From contig DJMK01000082.1 in assembly GCA_002436485.1 (NCBI GenBank), positions 1,120 to 8,176 of the forward strand: a stretch of DNA of 7,057 nt, given 5' to 3'. A model generated the notes under the pieces. The model did no database searches. It saw nothing but the letters and a program-made list of their open reading frames with translations, and had not been told where the DNA came from. Origin of the DNA: Proteobacteria bacterium UBA6492 (GTDB taxonomy: Bacteria > Pseudomonadota > Gammaproteobacteria > UBA6429 > Thiohalophilaceae). Below, piece by piece: positions 1-4,602 of the stretch. Every line of letters begins with the position of its first letter. The first letter of the stretch is position 1. The position numbers and the translations under genes were made by a program.

Positions 1-606
1 GACTACCGTGAAAGATACGACCTGACACAGTTGATTGAAGTTATTGAGCAAGTCGCGCGTGCCCTGGCCTATGCACACGCACACGGTGTTGCGCATCGCG
101 ATATCAAGCCTGAGAACATCCTGGTCGGCCCGTATGGCGAGGTGCTGATACTTGACTGGGGTTTGGCCAAGGTGTGGAAAAAAGACGGCACTGCACCGGT
201 TGAAGACACCAGTGAGGTCAACTCCGTTGCTGATTCGGATAAATCCATCACCGGGCACGGTAAGTTACAGGGCACACTTTGCTATATGTCGCCGGAACAA
301 ATCCGCCGCGATCCGGATATTAGCTTTAGCACCGATATCTACAGCCTGGGTTCCGTGCTCTATGAATTGCTGACCGGCCAGCCTCCTTTCAATAGCGAGA
401 TGACACACGAGGTGCTGGACATGGTGCAAAACCAGCAACCGGCCAAGCCATCCGAGATCAGCAAGTATCCCATACCCAGGATACTCGAAACCCTCTGTAT
501 GAAATGCCTCAACAAGGATCCTGCTGATAGGCCGGCTTCCATGGATGAGGTTCTACAGATCTTACAACAGGACTGGTCAAAAGACCTGATACAACGCAAA
601 GGTTGA
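1..606 (+). CDS. Hanks-type Ser/Thr protein kinase, C-terminal part (5' end outside window)
   Basis: This is the C-terminal 201 residues of a eukaryotic-like serine/threonine kinase; the reading frame is open to the left edge, so the gene begins upstream. In the visible part the catalytic loop HRDIKPEN lies at residues 32-39 (catalytic Asp34). The metal-binding triplet is DWG (52-54) instead of DFG. The activation segment ends in GTLCYMSPEQ (91-100), and TDIYSLGSVLYELLTGQPPF (111-130) and DRP (177-179) complete the C-lobe. DWG is familiar in the multidomain kinases of planctomycetes and myxobacteria, so it need not mean inactivity. The activation segment is long and rich in Ser, Thr and Asp (about 60-90), a likely autophosphorylation region. 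The protein ends about 20 residues after the kinase fold, with no C-terminal membrane helix, PASTA, WD40 or TPR region. Any sensor domain must be N-terminal and off the window. The substrate is unknown. Confidence 0.93.
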   Translation, partial: DYRERYDLTQLIEVIEQVARALAYAHAHGVAHRDIKPENILVGPYGEVLILDWGLAKVWKKDGTAPVEDTSEVNSVADSDKSITGHGKLQGTLCYMSPEQIRRDPDISFSTDIYSLGSVLYELLTGQPPFNSEMTHEVLDMVQNQQPAKPSEISKYPIPRILETLCMKCLNKDPADRPASMDEVLQILQQDWSKDLIQRKG

Positions 607-614
607 ATGCATAA

Positions 615-646
615 AAAAACCGGGATGGTTACCCAACCCGGTTTTT
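615..646. terminator. Bidirectional rho-independent terminator between kinase and glnII
   Basis: The arms aaaaaccggg (615-624) and cccggttttt (637-646) form a perfect 10-bp inverted repeat around a 12-nt loop. T-rich sequence follows the stem on the plus strand, and an A-run (613-619) gives the matching U-run on the minus strand. It lies 8 nt after the kinase stop and about 20 nt after the convergent glutamine synthetase stop, so it can end both transcripts. Confidence 0.85.
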
Positions 647-667
647 ATTTCGACCTGATATAACTTG

Positions 668-1678
668 TTAGGCCAGTGCTTCCTTGGTCACCTTGATGAT
701 GATCGCAGCGACCTTGTAAGGATCCGCGTTGGATGCCGGGCGGCGATCTTCCAGGCGGCCTTTCCAGCCATCTTCTACCGTACCAATCGGGATACGAATC
801 GAGGCACCACGATCAGATACACCATAGCTGTACTGCTCGATGGACTGGGTCTCATGCCTACCGGTCAGGCGCTGCTCATTATGTGCTCCGTACACGGAAA
901 TACAGTCTGGAATGTACTTGGCAAAATGATCACAGATCTTGGTGAAAGTTACTTCCTTACCTGAATCGCGCATAGGACCGTTAGAGAAGTTCGCATGCAT
1001 ACCCGAACCGTTCCAGTCGGTATCACCGAGTGGTTTCGGATGCCAGTCAACTGCCAGGTCATATTTCTCAGCGGTACGTTCCAGCAGGTAACGTGCTAAC
1101 CAGATTTCATCACCAGCACGTGCTGCGCTCTTGGCAAAGATCTGAAATTCCCACTGACCCGCTGCTACTTCGGCATTAATACCTTCAACGTTAAGCCCTG
1201 CTTCCAGGCACATATCCAGGTGCTCCTCAATCAGCTCACGACAGTAGGCATTACGCGCACCGACCGAGCAGTAGTACGGACCTTGAGGTGGTGGGTATCC
1301 GCCAGCAGGGAAACCCGGTGGCAAATTCGTTTCCGGATTCCAGAGGAAGTATTCCTGTTCAAAACCAAACCAGAAATCATCATCATCATCTTCGATGGTT
1401 GCGCGGCCGTTTGATACGTGTGGTGTGCCGTCCGCATTCAGAACCTCGGTCATGACCAGGTATGAATTCAGGCGACCTGGATCAGGAATAATCGCAACAG
1501 GCTTTAACAGGCAATCTGATGCGTTACCTTCGGCCTGTTCCGTAGAACTGCCGTCGAACGACCACATCGGGCAATCTTCCAGTTTGCCGCTGAACTTACT
1601 GCGAACCATGGTTTTGCTACGCAGACTCTGAGTCGGCTTGTAGCCGTCGAGCCAGATATACTCCAACTTACTTTTCAT
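668..1678 (-). CDS. glnII: Glutamine synthetase, type II (eukaryotic-type GSII)
   Basis: Catalyses ATP-dependent ligation of ammonia to glutamate in the cytoplasm, the entry step of nitrogen assimilation. At 336 residues it is the short GSII form, not the roughly 470-residue GlnA (GSI). It resembles rhizobial GlnII and plant GS throughout. The N-terminal beta-grasp part has WSFDGSSTEQAEG (39-51). The catalytic domain shows GFEQEY (105-110, with Glu107 and Glu109), NAEVAAGQWEFQ (168-179), GSGMHANFS (224-232), RLTGRHET (270-277) and RGASIRIP (290-297), so the key binding residues are present. GSII enzymes lack the adenylylation tyrosine loop of GSI, so control is expected to be mainly transcriptional. 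The ATG start is supported by GGAGA (1693-1689) ten bases upstream. The gene is monocistronic, closed by a terminator, and has a sigma-54/NtrC promoter upstream. One oddity is a run of five Asp (97-101) just before the GFEQEY motif. Confidence 0.97.
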   Translation of the reverse strand: MKSKLEYIWLDGYKPTQSLRSKTMVRSKFSGKLEDCPMWSFDGSSTEQAEGNASDCLLKPVAIIPDPGRLNSYLVMTEVLNADGTPHVSNGRATIEDDDDDFWFGFEQEYFLWNPETNLPPGFPAGGYPPPQGPYYCSVGARNAYCRELIEEHLDMCLEAGLNVEGINAEVAAGQWEFQIFAKSAARAGDEIWLARYLLERTAEKYDLAVDWHPKPLGDTDWNGSGMHANFSNGPMRDSGKEVTFTKICDHFAKYIPDCISVYGAHNEQRLTGRHETQSIEQYSYGVSDRGASIRIPIGTVEDGWKGRLEDRRPASNADPYKVAAIIIKVTKEALA

Positions 1679-1853
1679 GTGATTTTAGTCTCCAAGCTTA
1701 AAGATAAATTTTTACACCGTTGCGTAAACCGTTGAGCATCACTTGACGAAATCCTGTGGGACGTTCGACACATGACACCAAACTCAACAGTGCCCTGTTG
1801 TGTACAATTTCGGGCATTCAAACCATGCATGCCCTCAATTACGCTGAGTGTTG
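1679..1853 (-). other. Long 5' leader of glnII with three inverted repeats
   Basis: From the predicted sigma-54 start near 1853 to the ATG there are about 175 untranslated nt. In RNA sense, one hairpin (1840-1806) pairs AAUU-GA-GGGCAU with AUGCCC-GA-AAUU; the two GA steps face each other as a tandem G·A pair, giving a 12-bp stem with an 11-nt loop. A second hairpin, CAACAG-GGCA-CUGUUG (1800-1785), is perfect. The 3' arm of the second hairpin overlaps GUUGAG (1788-1783), which could instead pair with CUCAAC (1736-1731). The two pairings exclude each other. A regulatory role is inference only; I do not recognise the known glutamine riboswitch. Confidence 0.35.
1689..1693 (-). promoter_or_regulatory. 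Ribosome binding site of glnII
   Basis: GGAGA on the minus strand lies 10 nt before the ATG at 1678. This fixes the glnII start. Confidence 0.7.
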
Positions 1854-1864
1854 TATTTATATAA

Positions 1865-1879
1865 GCATCATCAGTGCCA
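1865..1879 (-). promoter_or_regulatory. Sigma-54 (RpoN) promoter of glnII
   Basis: On the minus strand the sequence is TGGCAC-TGATG-ATGCT (1879-1864), against the consensus TGGCAC-N5-TTGCA/T. The -24 element is perfect, and the essential GG and GC are separated by exactly 10 nt. One base of the -12 element differs. With C1865 as -12, transcription starts near 1853. The promoter is correctly placed downstream of two NtrC-type sites. Confidence 0.82.
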
Positions 1880-1912
1880 CTTTCTATTTTTCTTTTTAAA
1901 ACAGTTAGATAG

Positions 1913-1925
1913 CTTATTTTTGATT
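1913..1925 (-). promoter_or_regulatory. Possible IHF site between NtrC sites and sigma-54 promoter
   Basis: The minus strand reads AATCAA-AAAT-AAG; the WATCAA core of the IHF consensus (WATCAA-N4-TTR) is complete, but the TT of the second part is AA. It sits about 60-72 bp upstream of the predicted start, between enhancer and promoter, in an A/T-tract-rich stretch (1881-1925). The position is right for DNA bending, but the match is partial. Confidence 0.3.
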
Positions 1926-1943
1926 CTTTGTTCGTCATACCTA

Positions 1944-1960
1944 TGCACCATTATGGACAA
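1944..1960. promoter_or_regulatory. NtrC-type enhancer site, promoter-proximal
   Basis: TGCACCATTATGGACAA matches 14 of 17 positions of the NtrC consensus TGCACYAWWWTGGTGCA. The left half is perfect and the right half is degenerate. Its centre (1952) is about 99 bp upstream of the predicted glnII start. Confidence 0.72.
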
Positions 1961-1975
1961 ACAGGGCGCCTTGTG

Positions 1976-1992
1976 CGCACTATGTTAGTGCG
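1976..1992. promoter_or_regulatory. NtrC-type enhancer site, promoter-distal (perfect GCAC-N7-GTGC)
   Basis: CGCACTA-TGT-TAGTGCG is a perfect 7-bp inverted repeat containing the NtrC core GCAC-N7-GTGC. Its centre (1984) lies exactly 32 bp (three helical turns) from the proximal site and about 131 bp upstream of the predicted glnII start. Enteric glnA sites 1 and 2 have this same 32-bp spacing. It also lies about 100 bp before the divergent acetyltransferase gene. Confidence 0.8.
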
Positions 1993-2002
1993 TTGGTTGA
2001 AT

Positions 2003-2015
2003 GCTGCCAGGCAGC
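2003..2015. repeat. 13-bp palindrome in the glnII/acetyltransferase intergenic region
   Basis: GCTGCC-A-GGCAGC is a perfect inverted repeat. It lies between the distal NtrC site and the acetyltransferase gene, 70 nt before that start. It may be an operator for the plus-strand gene, but nothing identifies a regulator. Confidence 0.3.
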
Positions 2016-2085
2016 AGTGCGATGCAACCTGCTGTGTTAAATTTAAGAGGAAGTTACCTATCCCAAATCGAAGCGTGAACCAGAT

Positions 2086-2610
2086 ATGGAAATACGAGAA
2101 GCGACCATTGATGATGCTGAAACTATCAGAGGTATTTATTTACAGGCTTTTGGCCGCGCAGAGGCTGAAAAGGTCGCTGAAGTCGCCATCAAGCTGCTGA
2201 AACAGACCCACCCTGTCAAAACGATTTCACTGGTCGCAAAACAAAACGAGGCAATAGTTGGGCACGTTGCTTTTAGCCCGGTCTTTTTAGCCAATACCGG
2301 TAACCAGCTTGGTTACATCCTGGCGCCACTGGCTGTCGCACCGAATAGCCAGAGCAACGGCATTGGCTCATCGCTGGTTAGGCATGGCCTGGAAATCCTT
2401 TCCAATACCGGTTCATTCATGATTTTTGTCTATGGTGACCCTGCGTATTATTCGCGGTTTGGTTTTAGTACAGAACTGGCAAGAGGCTTCATAGCTCCCT
2501 ATCCTTTACAGTTTCCGGAAGGTTGGCATGCCTTGCGGTTAAATTCTGCTGATTTTGCTGGCGGCAAGATATCATGCATCGATGCGCTTAATGATCCAGC
2601 CCTGTGGTAA
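2086..2610 (+). CDS. GNAT-family N-acetyltransferase, YhbS-like
   Basis: A 174-residue cytoplasmic acetyltransferase that would move an acetyl group from acetyl-CoA to an unknown amine. The acetyl-CoA binding motif A is visible as APLAVAPNSQSNGIGSSLV (80-98), with the pyrophosphate-binding Q89-x-x-G92-x-G94. It is followed by VYGDPAYYSRFGF (115-127), the characteristic signature of the YhbS-type group (COG3153). Length and motif order fit that group, whose members lack known substrates in most cases. The start ATG follows a stop-free stretch without another usable start, yet it has only a weak ribosome site; AAGAGGAA (2045-2052) is too far away at 33 nt. Expression may therefore be low. The gene diverges from glnII across the NtrC sites and could share that control, which is inference. 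Confidence 0.93.
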   Translation: MEIREATIDDAETIRGIYLQAFGRAEAEKVAEVAIKLLKQTHPVKTISLVAKQNEAIVGHVAFSPVFLANTGNQLGYILAPLAVAPNSQSNGIGSSLVRHGLEILSNTGSFMIFVYGDPAYYSRFGFSTELARGFIAPYPLQFPEGWHALRLNSADFAGGKISCIDALNDPALW

Positions 2611-2638
2611 TCGCTATCGAAATCAACAGGTAAGTTCT

Positions 2639-3118
2639 TTAATGCGGGTTCTTGCGTATCTGTAGCCGGTATAAAAGGCGCGACATCAGCAGATCAAAGG
2701 CAACAAATGCCGTCACCAGGACGGCAACTTGAGTCCACTGCAAGTGGAGTTGTGACTGAAGCACCAGTAGCGGCAACAGTGACTCGGGCACCTGGTCCAG
2801 CCCAATAAAACGTGTACCGGGTGGCTTGCGCAGGCGGCGCTTGATAAAACTGGATAGCAGGTCCCCCAGCATAGCGAATGCACCGATGGTCAAACCGATA
2901 TGAAGGGACAGGCCAAGTAATAAACCTGCCGCCACGGTCGCCAACAACGCCGCGATAATGCCACGCGCAGTCTTGGAATCGCCAAACAACGGTTGGCCGT
3001 CAGGCAGGCACCGGCCGGCGTCCAGCGGACAGGCCGATAGACTCCCCAGCAGCTTGCGCGCCACGATGGGAGCGCCGTTGGCCACGACGAGTAGAATAAA
3101 TAATTTTAATTCCAGCAA
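2639..3118 (-). CDS. Bacterial CDP-archaeol synthase (CarS-like, DUF46) family membrane protein
   Basis: A 159-residue integral membrane protein of the CarS/DUF46 family. Archaeal CarS moves CMP from CTP to an unsaturated archaetidic acid to make CDP-archaeol; the bacterial members are uncharacterised, so the substrate here is unknown, perhaps another phosphatidic-acid-like lipid. Family motifs seen are the N-terminal VANGAPIVARKLLG (12-25), LFGDSKTARG (44-53) and GDLLSSFIKRRL (85-96), followed by GLDQVPESLLP (107-117). Hydrophobic helices lie near 3-20, 54-70, 72-88, 112-122 and 128-147. I placed the start at a TTG (3118) because AAGGG lies 8 nt before it and the first helix follows at once. 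An in-frame GTG at 3157 would add 13 residues but has no ribosome site. The neighbour upstream is divergent and the one downstream convergent, so the gene stands alone. Confidence 0.88.
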   Translation of the reverse strand: MLELKLFILLVVANGAPIVARKLLGSLSACPLDAGRCLPDGQPLFGDSKTARGIIAALLATVAAGLLLGLSLHIGLTIGAFAMLGDLLSSFIKRRLRKPPGTRFIGLDQVPESLLPLLVLQSQLHLQWTQVAVLVTAFVAFDLLMSRLLYRLQIRKNPH

Positions 3119-3126
3119 GCCTGTTA

Positions 3127-3131
3127 CCCTT
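3127..3131 (-). promoter_or_regulatory. Ribosome binding site deciding the TTG start of the CarS-like gene
   Basis: AAGGG on the minus strand is 8 nt from TTG 3118-3116. The alternative GTG at 3157 has no purine-rich sequence at the right distance. The base string AACAAGGGTAA here is repeated before dgkA. Confidence 0.55.
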
Positions 3132-3183
3132 GTTGAAACCTGCTCTACAATAACCACATGTTTCGCACACTGCCAGCATCAGT

Positions 3184-4119
3184 ATGAAAAAGCGACTTGA
3201 TCAACAACGTCGTCGTGTCTTGCAGGGCCTGTCCCTGATTGGCCTTGGCAGCCTTGCCCCACTCGGGCTTTTCGCAGATACAAACAGTGCCATTACACGT
3301 CCGATTCCCAAAAGCGGCGAGCAACTGCCCGCCATTGGCATGGGCTCCTGGCTGACATTTGCCGTGGGTGATGACCCCAGGGCGATTGCTACCCGGGTCA
3401 AGGTCCTCGAGGCATTCTTTGAAATGGGCGGCAGGCTGATTGACTCCTCGCCCATGTACGGTAGCTCCGAAGAGGTTATCGGGGAATGCCTTGCGCGCAT
3501 CAAGCCGGGTAAAAAACTGTTCAGCGCCACCAAGGTCTGGACCACTGGCTGGCAACAGGGCGTGCGCCAGATGAAACGCTCGCAGGAAAAATGGGGCATC
3601 GAGGGTTTTGACCTGATGCAGATACACAACCTGCTTGACTGGGAAACCCATATCGAAACCCTCAAGGCCTGGAAAGCCGAGGGCCGGATACGTTATATCG
3701 GCATTACTACCTCGCATGGCCGGCGCCACGATGAACTGGTGGAGATCATGCAAAATGAAGCTGCGCTCGATTTCGTGCAGTTCACCTATAACATCGAGGA
3801 TCGCGAAGCCGAACAACGCCTGCTGCCAGTGGCACGCGAACGCAAGCTGGCGGTGATCATCAACCGGCCATTCCAGCGTGGTGGTTTGTTTGACACTACC
3901 CTGGGCAAACCCCTGCCGCCATGGGCCAAGGAGATTGATTGTCAAAACTGGGCGCAGTTCTTTCTCAAGTTTGTTATCTCGCACCCGGCGGTCACCTGTG
4001 CCATTCCCGCGACCTCGCGGGTGGATCATATGCGCGAGAACATGGCTGCCCTACAGGGTCGCCTGCCCGATGCAGCCATGCGCAAACAAATGATTGCCTG
4101 GTATCGCAAGGTCAGCTAG
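3184..4119 (+). CDS. Tat-exported aldo/keto reductase
   Basis: A 311-residue NAD(P)H-type oxidoreductase of the aldo/keto reductase superfamily with a twin-arginine export signal. Residues 9-11 are Arg-Arg-Arg (QRRRVLQG), followed by a hydrophobic stretch (12-30) and a probable cleavage after LFA (about 31). The mature protein would therefore be periplasmic and exported folded with its cofactor. The AKR catalytic tetrad is complete: Asp87 and Tyr92 (LIDSSPMYG), Lys117 (SATKVW) and His148 (MQIHNL). Later barrel parts include RYIGITTSHG (170-179), VQFTYNIEDREAE (198-210) and the C-terminal nucleotide-binding CAIPATS (272-278). The substrate is unknown. The start ATG has no strong ribosome site, but the Tat signal begins right there. 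Only 65 bp separate it from the start of the divergent CarS-like gene, and the promoter must lie in that interval or inside that gene. A stable alternative would be a membrane-anchored form if the signal is not cleaved. Confidence 0.93.
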   Translation: MKKRLDQQRRRVLQGLSLIGLGSLAPLGLFADTNSAITRPIPKSGEQLPAIGMGSWLTFAVGDDPRAIATRVKVLEAFFEMGGRLIDSSPMYGSSEEVIGECLARIKPGKKLFSATKVWTTGWQQGVRQMKRSQEKWGIEGFDLMQIHNLLDWETHIETLKAWKAEGRIRYIGITTSHGRRHDELVEIMQNEAALDFVQFTYNIEDREAEQRLLPVARERKLAVIINRPFQRGGLFDTTLGKPLPPWAKEIDCQNWAQFFLKFVISHPAVTCAIPATSRVDHMRENMAALQGRLPDAAMRKQMIAWYRKVS

Positions 4120-4150
4120 CCACTGTCCACCCCGGCTCGTCACTCGTACC

Positions 4151-4166
4151 GGCTTTTTATAAAGCC
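4151..4166 (+). terminator. Weak stem-loop after the aldo/keto reductase gene
   Basis: GGCTTT-TTAT-AAAGCC is a perfect 6-bp stem with a 4-nt loop, 31 nt after the stop. No T-run follows, so intrinsic termination is uncertain. It may only protect the transcript end. Confidence 0.35.
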
Positions 4167-4182
4167 AGTTAATTGAATAAAG

Positions 4183-4243
4183 TCGCATGTCACGATTCAA
4201 AAAAGTCGTTTTACCTAAACCCGATCGTGGTCTAAATATGCGA
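4183..4243. repeat. Nested inverted repeats in the gap before the small secreted protein
   Basis: The outer arms TCGCAT (4183-4188) and ATGCGA (4238-4243) enclose the inner arms CACGAT (4191-4196) and ATCGTG (4224-4229). Together they could fold as one bulged hairpin of about 61 nt. The rest of the 190-bp gap (4120-4309) shows nothing else certain, apart from a CATAAT (4278-4283) that could be a -10 box but has no convincing -35 partner. Confidence 0.3.
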
Positions 4244-4309
4244 TCAACGGTACGAAGTTTTGTTATCGGACACCAAACATAATTGGATCGATCCAGGAGT
4301 ACACTACAG

Positions 4310-4516
4310 ATGAAAAAACTCATCTCTCTTTTCACTGCACTTTTGATTACCGCTGGTCTGTCAGGCTTTGCCATGGCAGAAGTTGAGCCAAGCCAGGCCG
4401 CAGAAGGTCTCATCTCTGAATGCAGCAAACAAGCTGATGCTCAGCAACCACAGGACCGTGATGCATTTATCAACCAGTGCATGGACGACAAACTGGGTTA
4501 CGAAAAAGACGAGTAA
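4310..4516 (+). CDS. Small secreted two-cysteine protein, function unknown
   Basis: A 68-residue protein with a clear Sec signal peptide: MKK, a hydrophobic core (about 4-19), and AMA at the likely cleavage before Glu24. The mature part is only 45 residues, acidic and soluble, so it is expected in the periplasm. It carries two cysteines, in SECSK (Cys38) and NQCMDD (Cys57), 19 residues apart, which could form one disulfide. The pattern C-x3-A-x7-R-x2-F-x3-C-(L/M) recalls the short repeat of PsiF-type periplasmic proteins, though two residues shorter; I regard this as a weak resemblance. ATG 4310 is chosen because AGGAG (4295-4299) stands 10 nt upstream and the signal peptide starts there. A TTG at 4283 would only add nine charged residues. 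The gene stands alone and ends at a strong terminator. Confidence 0.85.
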   Translation: MKKLISLFTALLITAGLSGFAMAEVEPSQAAEGLISECSKQADAQQPQDRDAFINQCMDDKLGYEKDE

Positions 4517-4530
4517 TCCGGGAAGCTACA

Positions 4531-4554
4531 TAACGTAACAATCTGGTTACGTTA
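4531..4554. repeat. Perfect 9-bp inverted repeat 3' of the small secreted protein
   Basis: TAACGTAAC-AATCTG-GTTACGTTA forms a perfect 9-bp stem with a 6-nt loop, 14 nt after the stop. It is followed by six A and then by the main terminator. It lacks its own T-run and may act as a transcript-end stabiliser or a protein site. Confidence 0.55.
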
Positions 4555-4561
4555 AAAAACG

Positions 4562-4594
4562 AGGCCGTGGTGTTTTACATCACGGCCTTTTCTT
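4562..4594. terminator. Strong bidirectional rho-independent terminator
   Basis: AGGCCGTGGTG (4562-4572) pairs with CATCACGGCCT (4578-4588) in an 11-bp stem with one G·T step and a 5-nt TTTTA loop. TTTTCTTT follows on the plus strand. On the minus strand the A-run at 4554-4559 supplies a U-run, so it also ends the convergent operon whose last gene stops at 4603. Confidence 0.92.
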
Positions 4595-4602
4595 TGAGTG
4601 CT

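Noticed and set aside
1679..1853. Glutamine riboswitch (glnA RNA) in the glnII leader
   Set aside because: I could not find the conserved junction pattern of that class; only unassigned inverted repeats are present.
1675..1938. An 87-codon minus-strand open frame overlapping the glnII start as ATGA
   Set aside because: It spans the sigma-54 promoter and the IHF-like region, its later half lacks protein-like composition, and glnII has its own ribosome site. The ATGA overlap appears to be chance.
2037..2042. TTAAAT as a sigma-70 -10 box for the acetyltransferase gene
   Set aside because: Only 4 of 6 matches and no -35 element at a suitable distance.
3119..3157. GTG start at 3157 for the CarS-like protein
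   Set aside because: No ribosome site precedes it and the extra 13 residues are not part of the family's usual N-terminus. TTG 3118 with AAGGG is preferred.
3145..4029. A 294-codon open frame on the minus strand opposite the aldo/keto reductase
   Set aside because: It mirrors a clearly identified gene with a complete catalytic tetrad; its translation shows no recognisable domain and it also overlaps the CarS-like gene's upstream end. It is a shadow frame.
4278..4283. CATAAT as a -10 box for the small secreted protein
   Set aside because: No -35 hexamer at 16-18 nt spacing; TTGTTA (4260-4265) is only 12 nt away.
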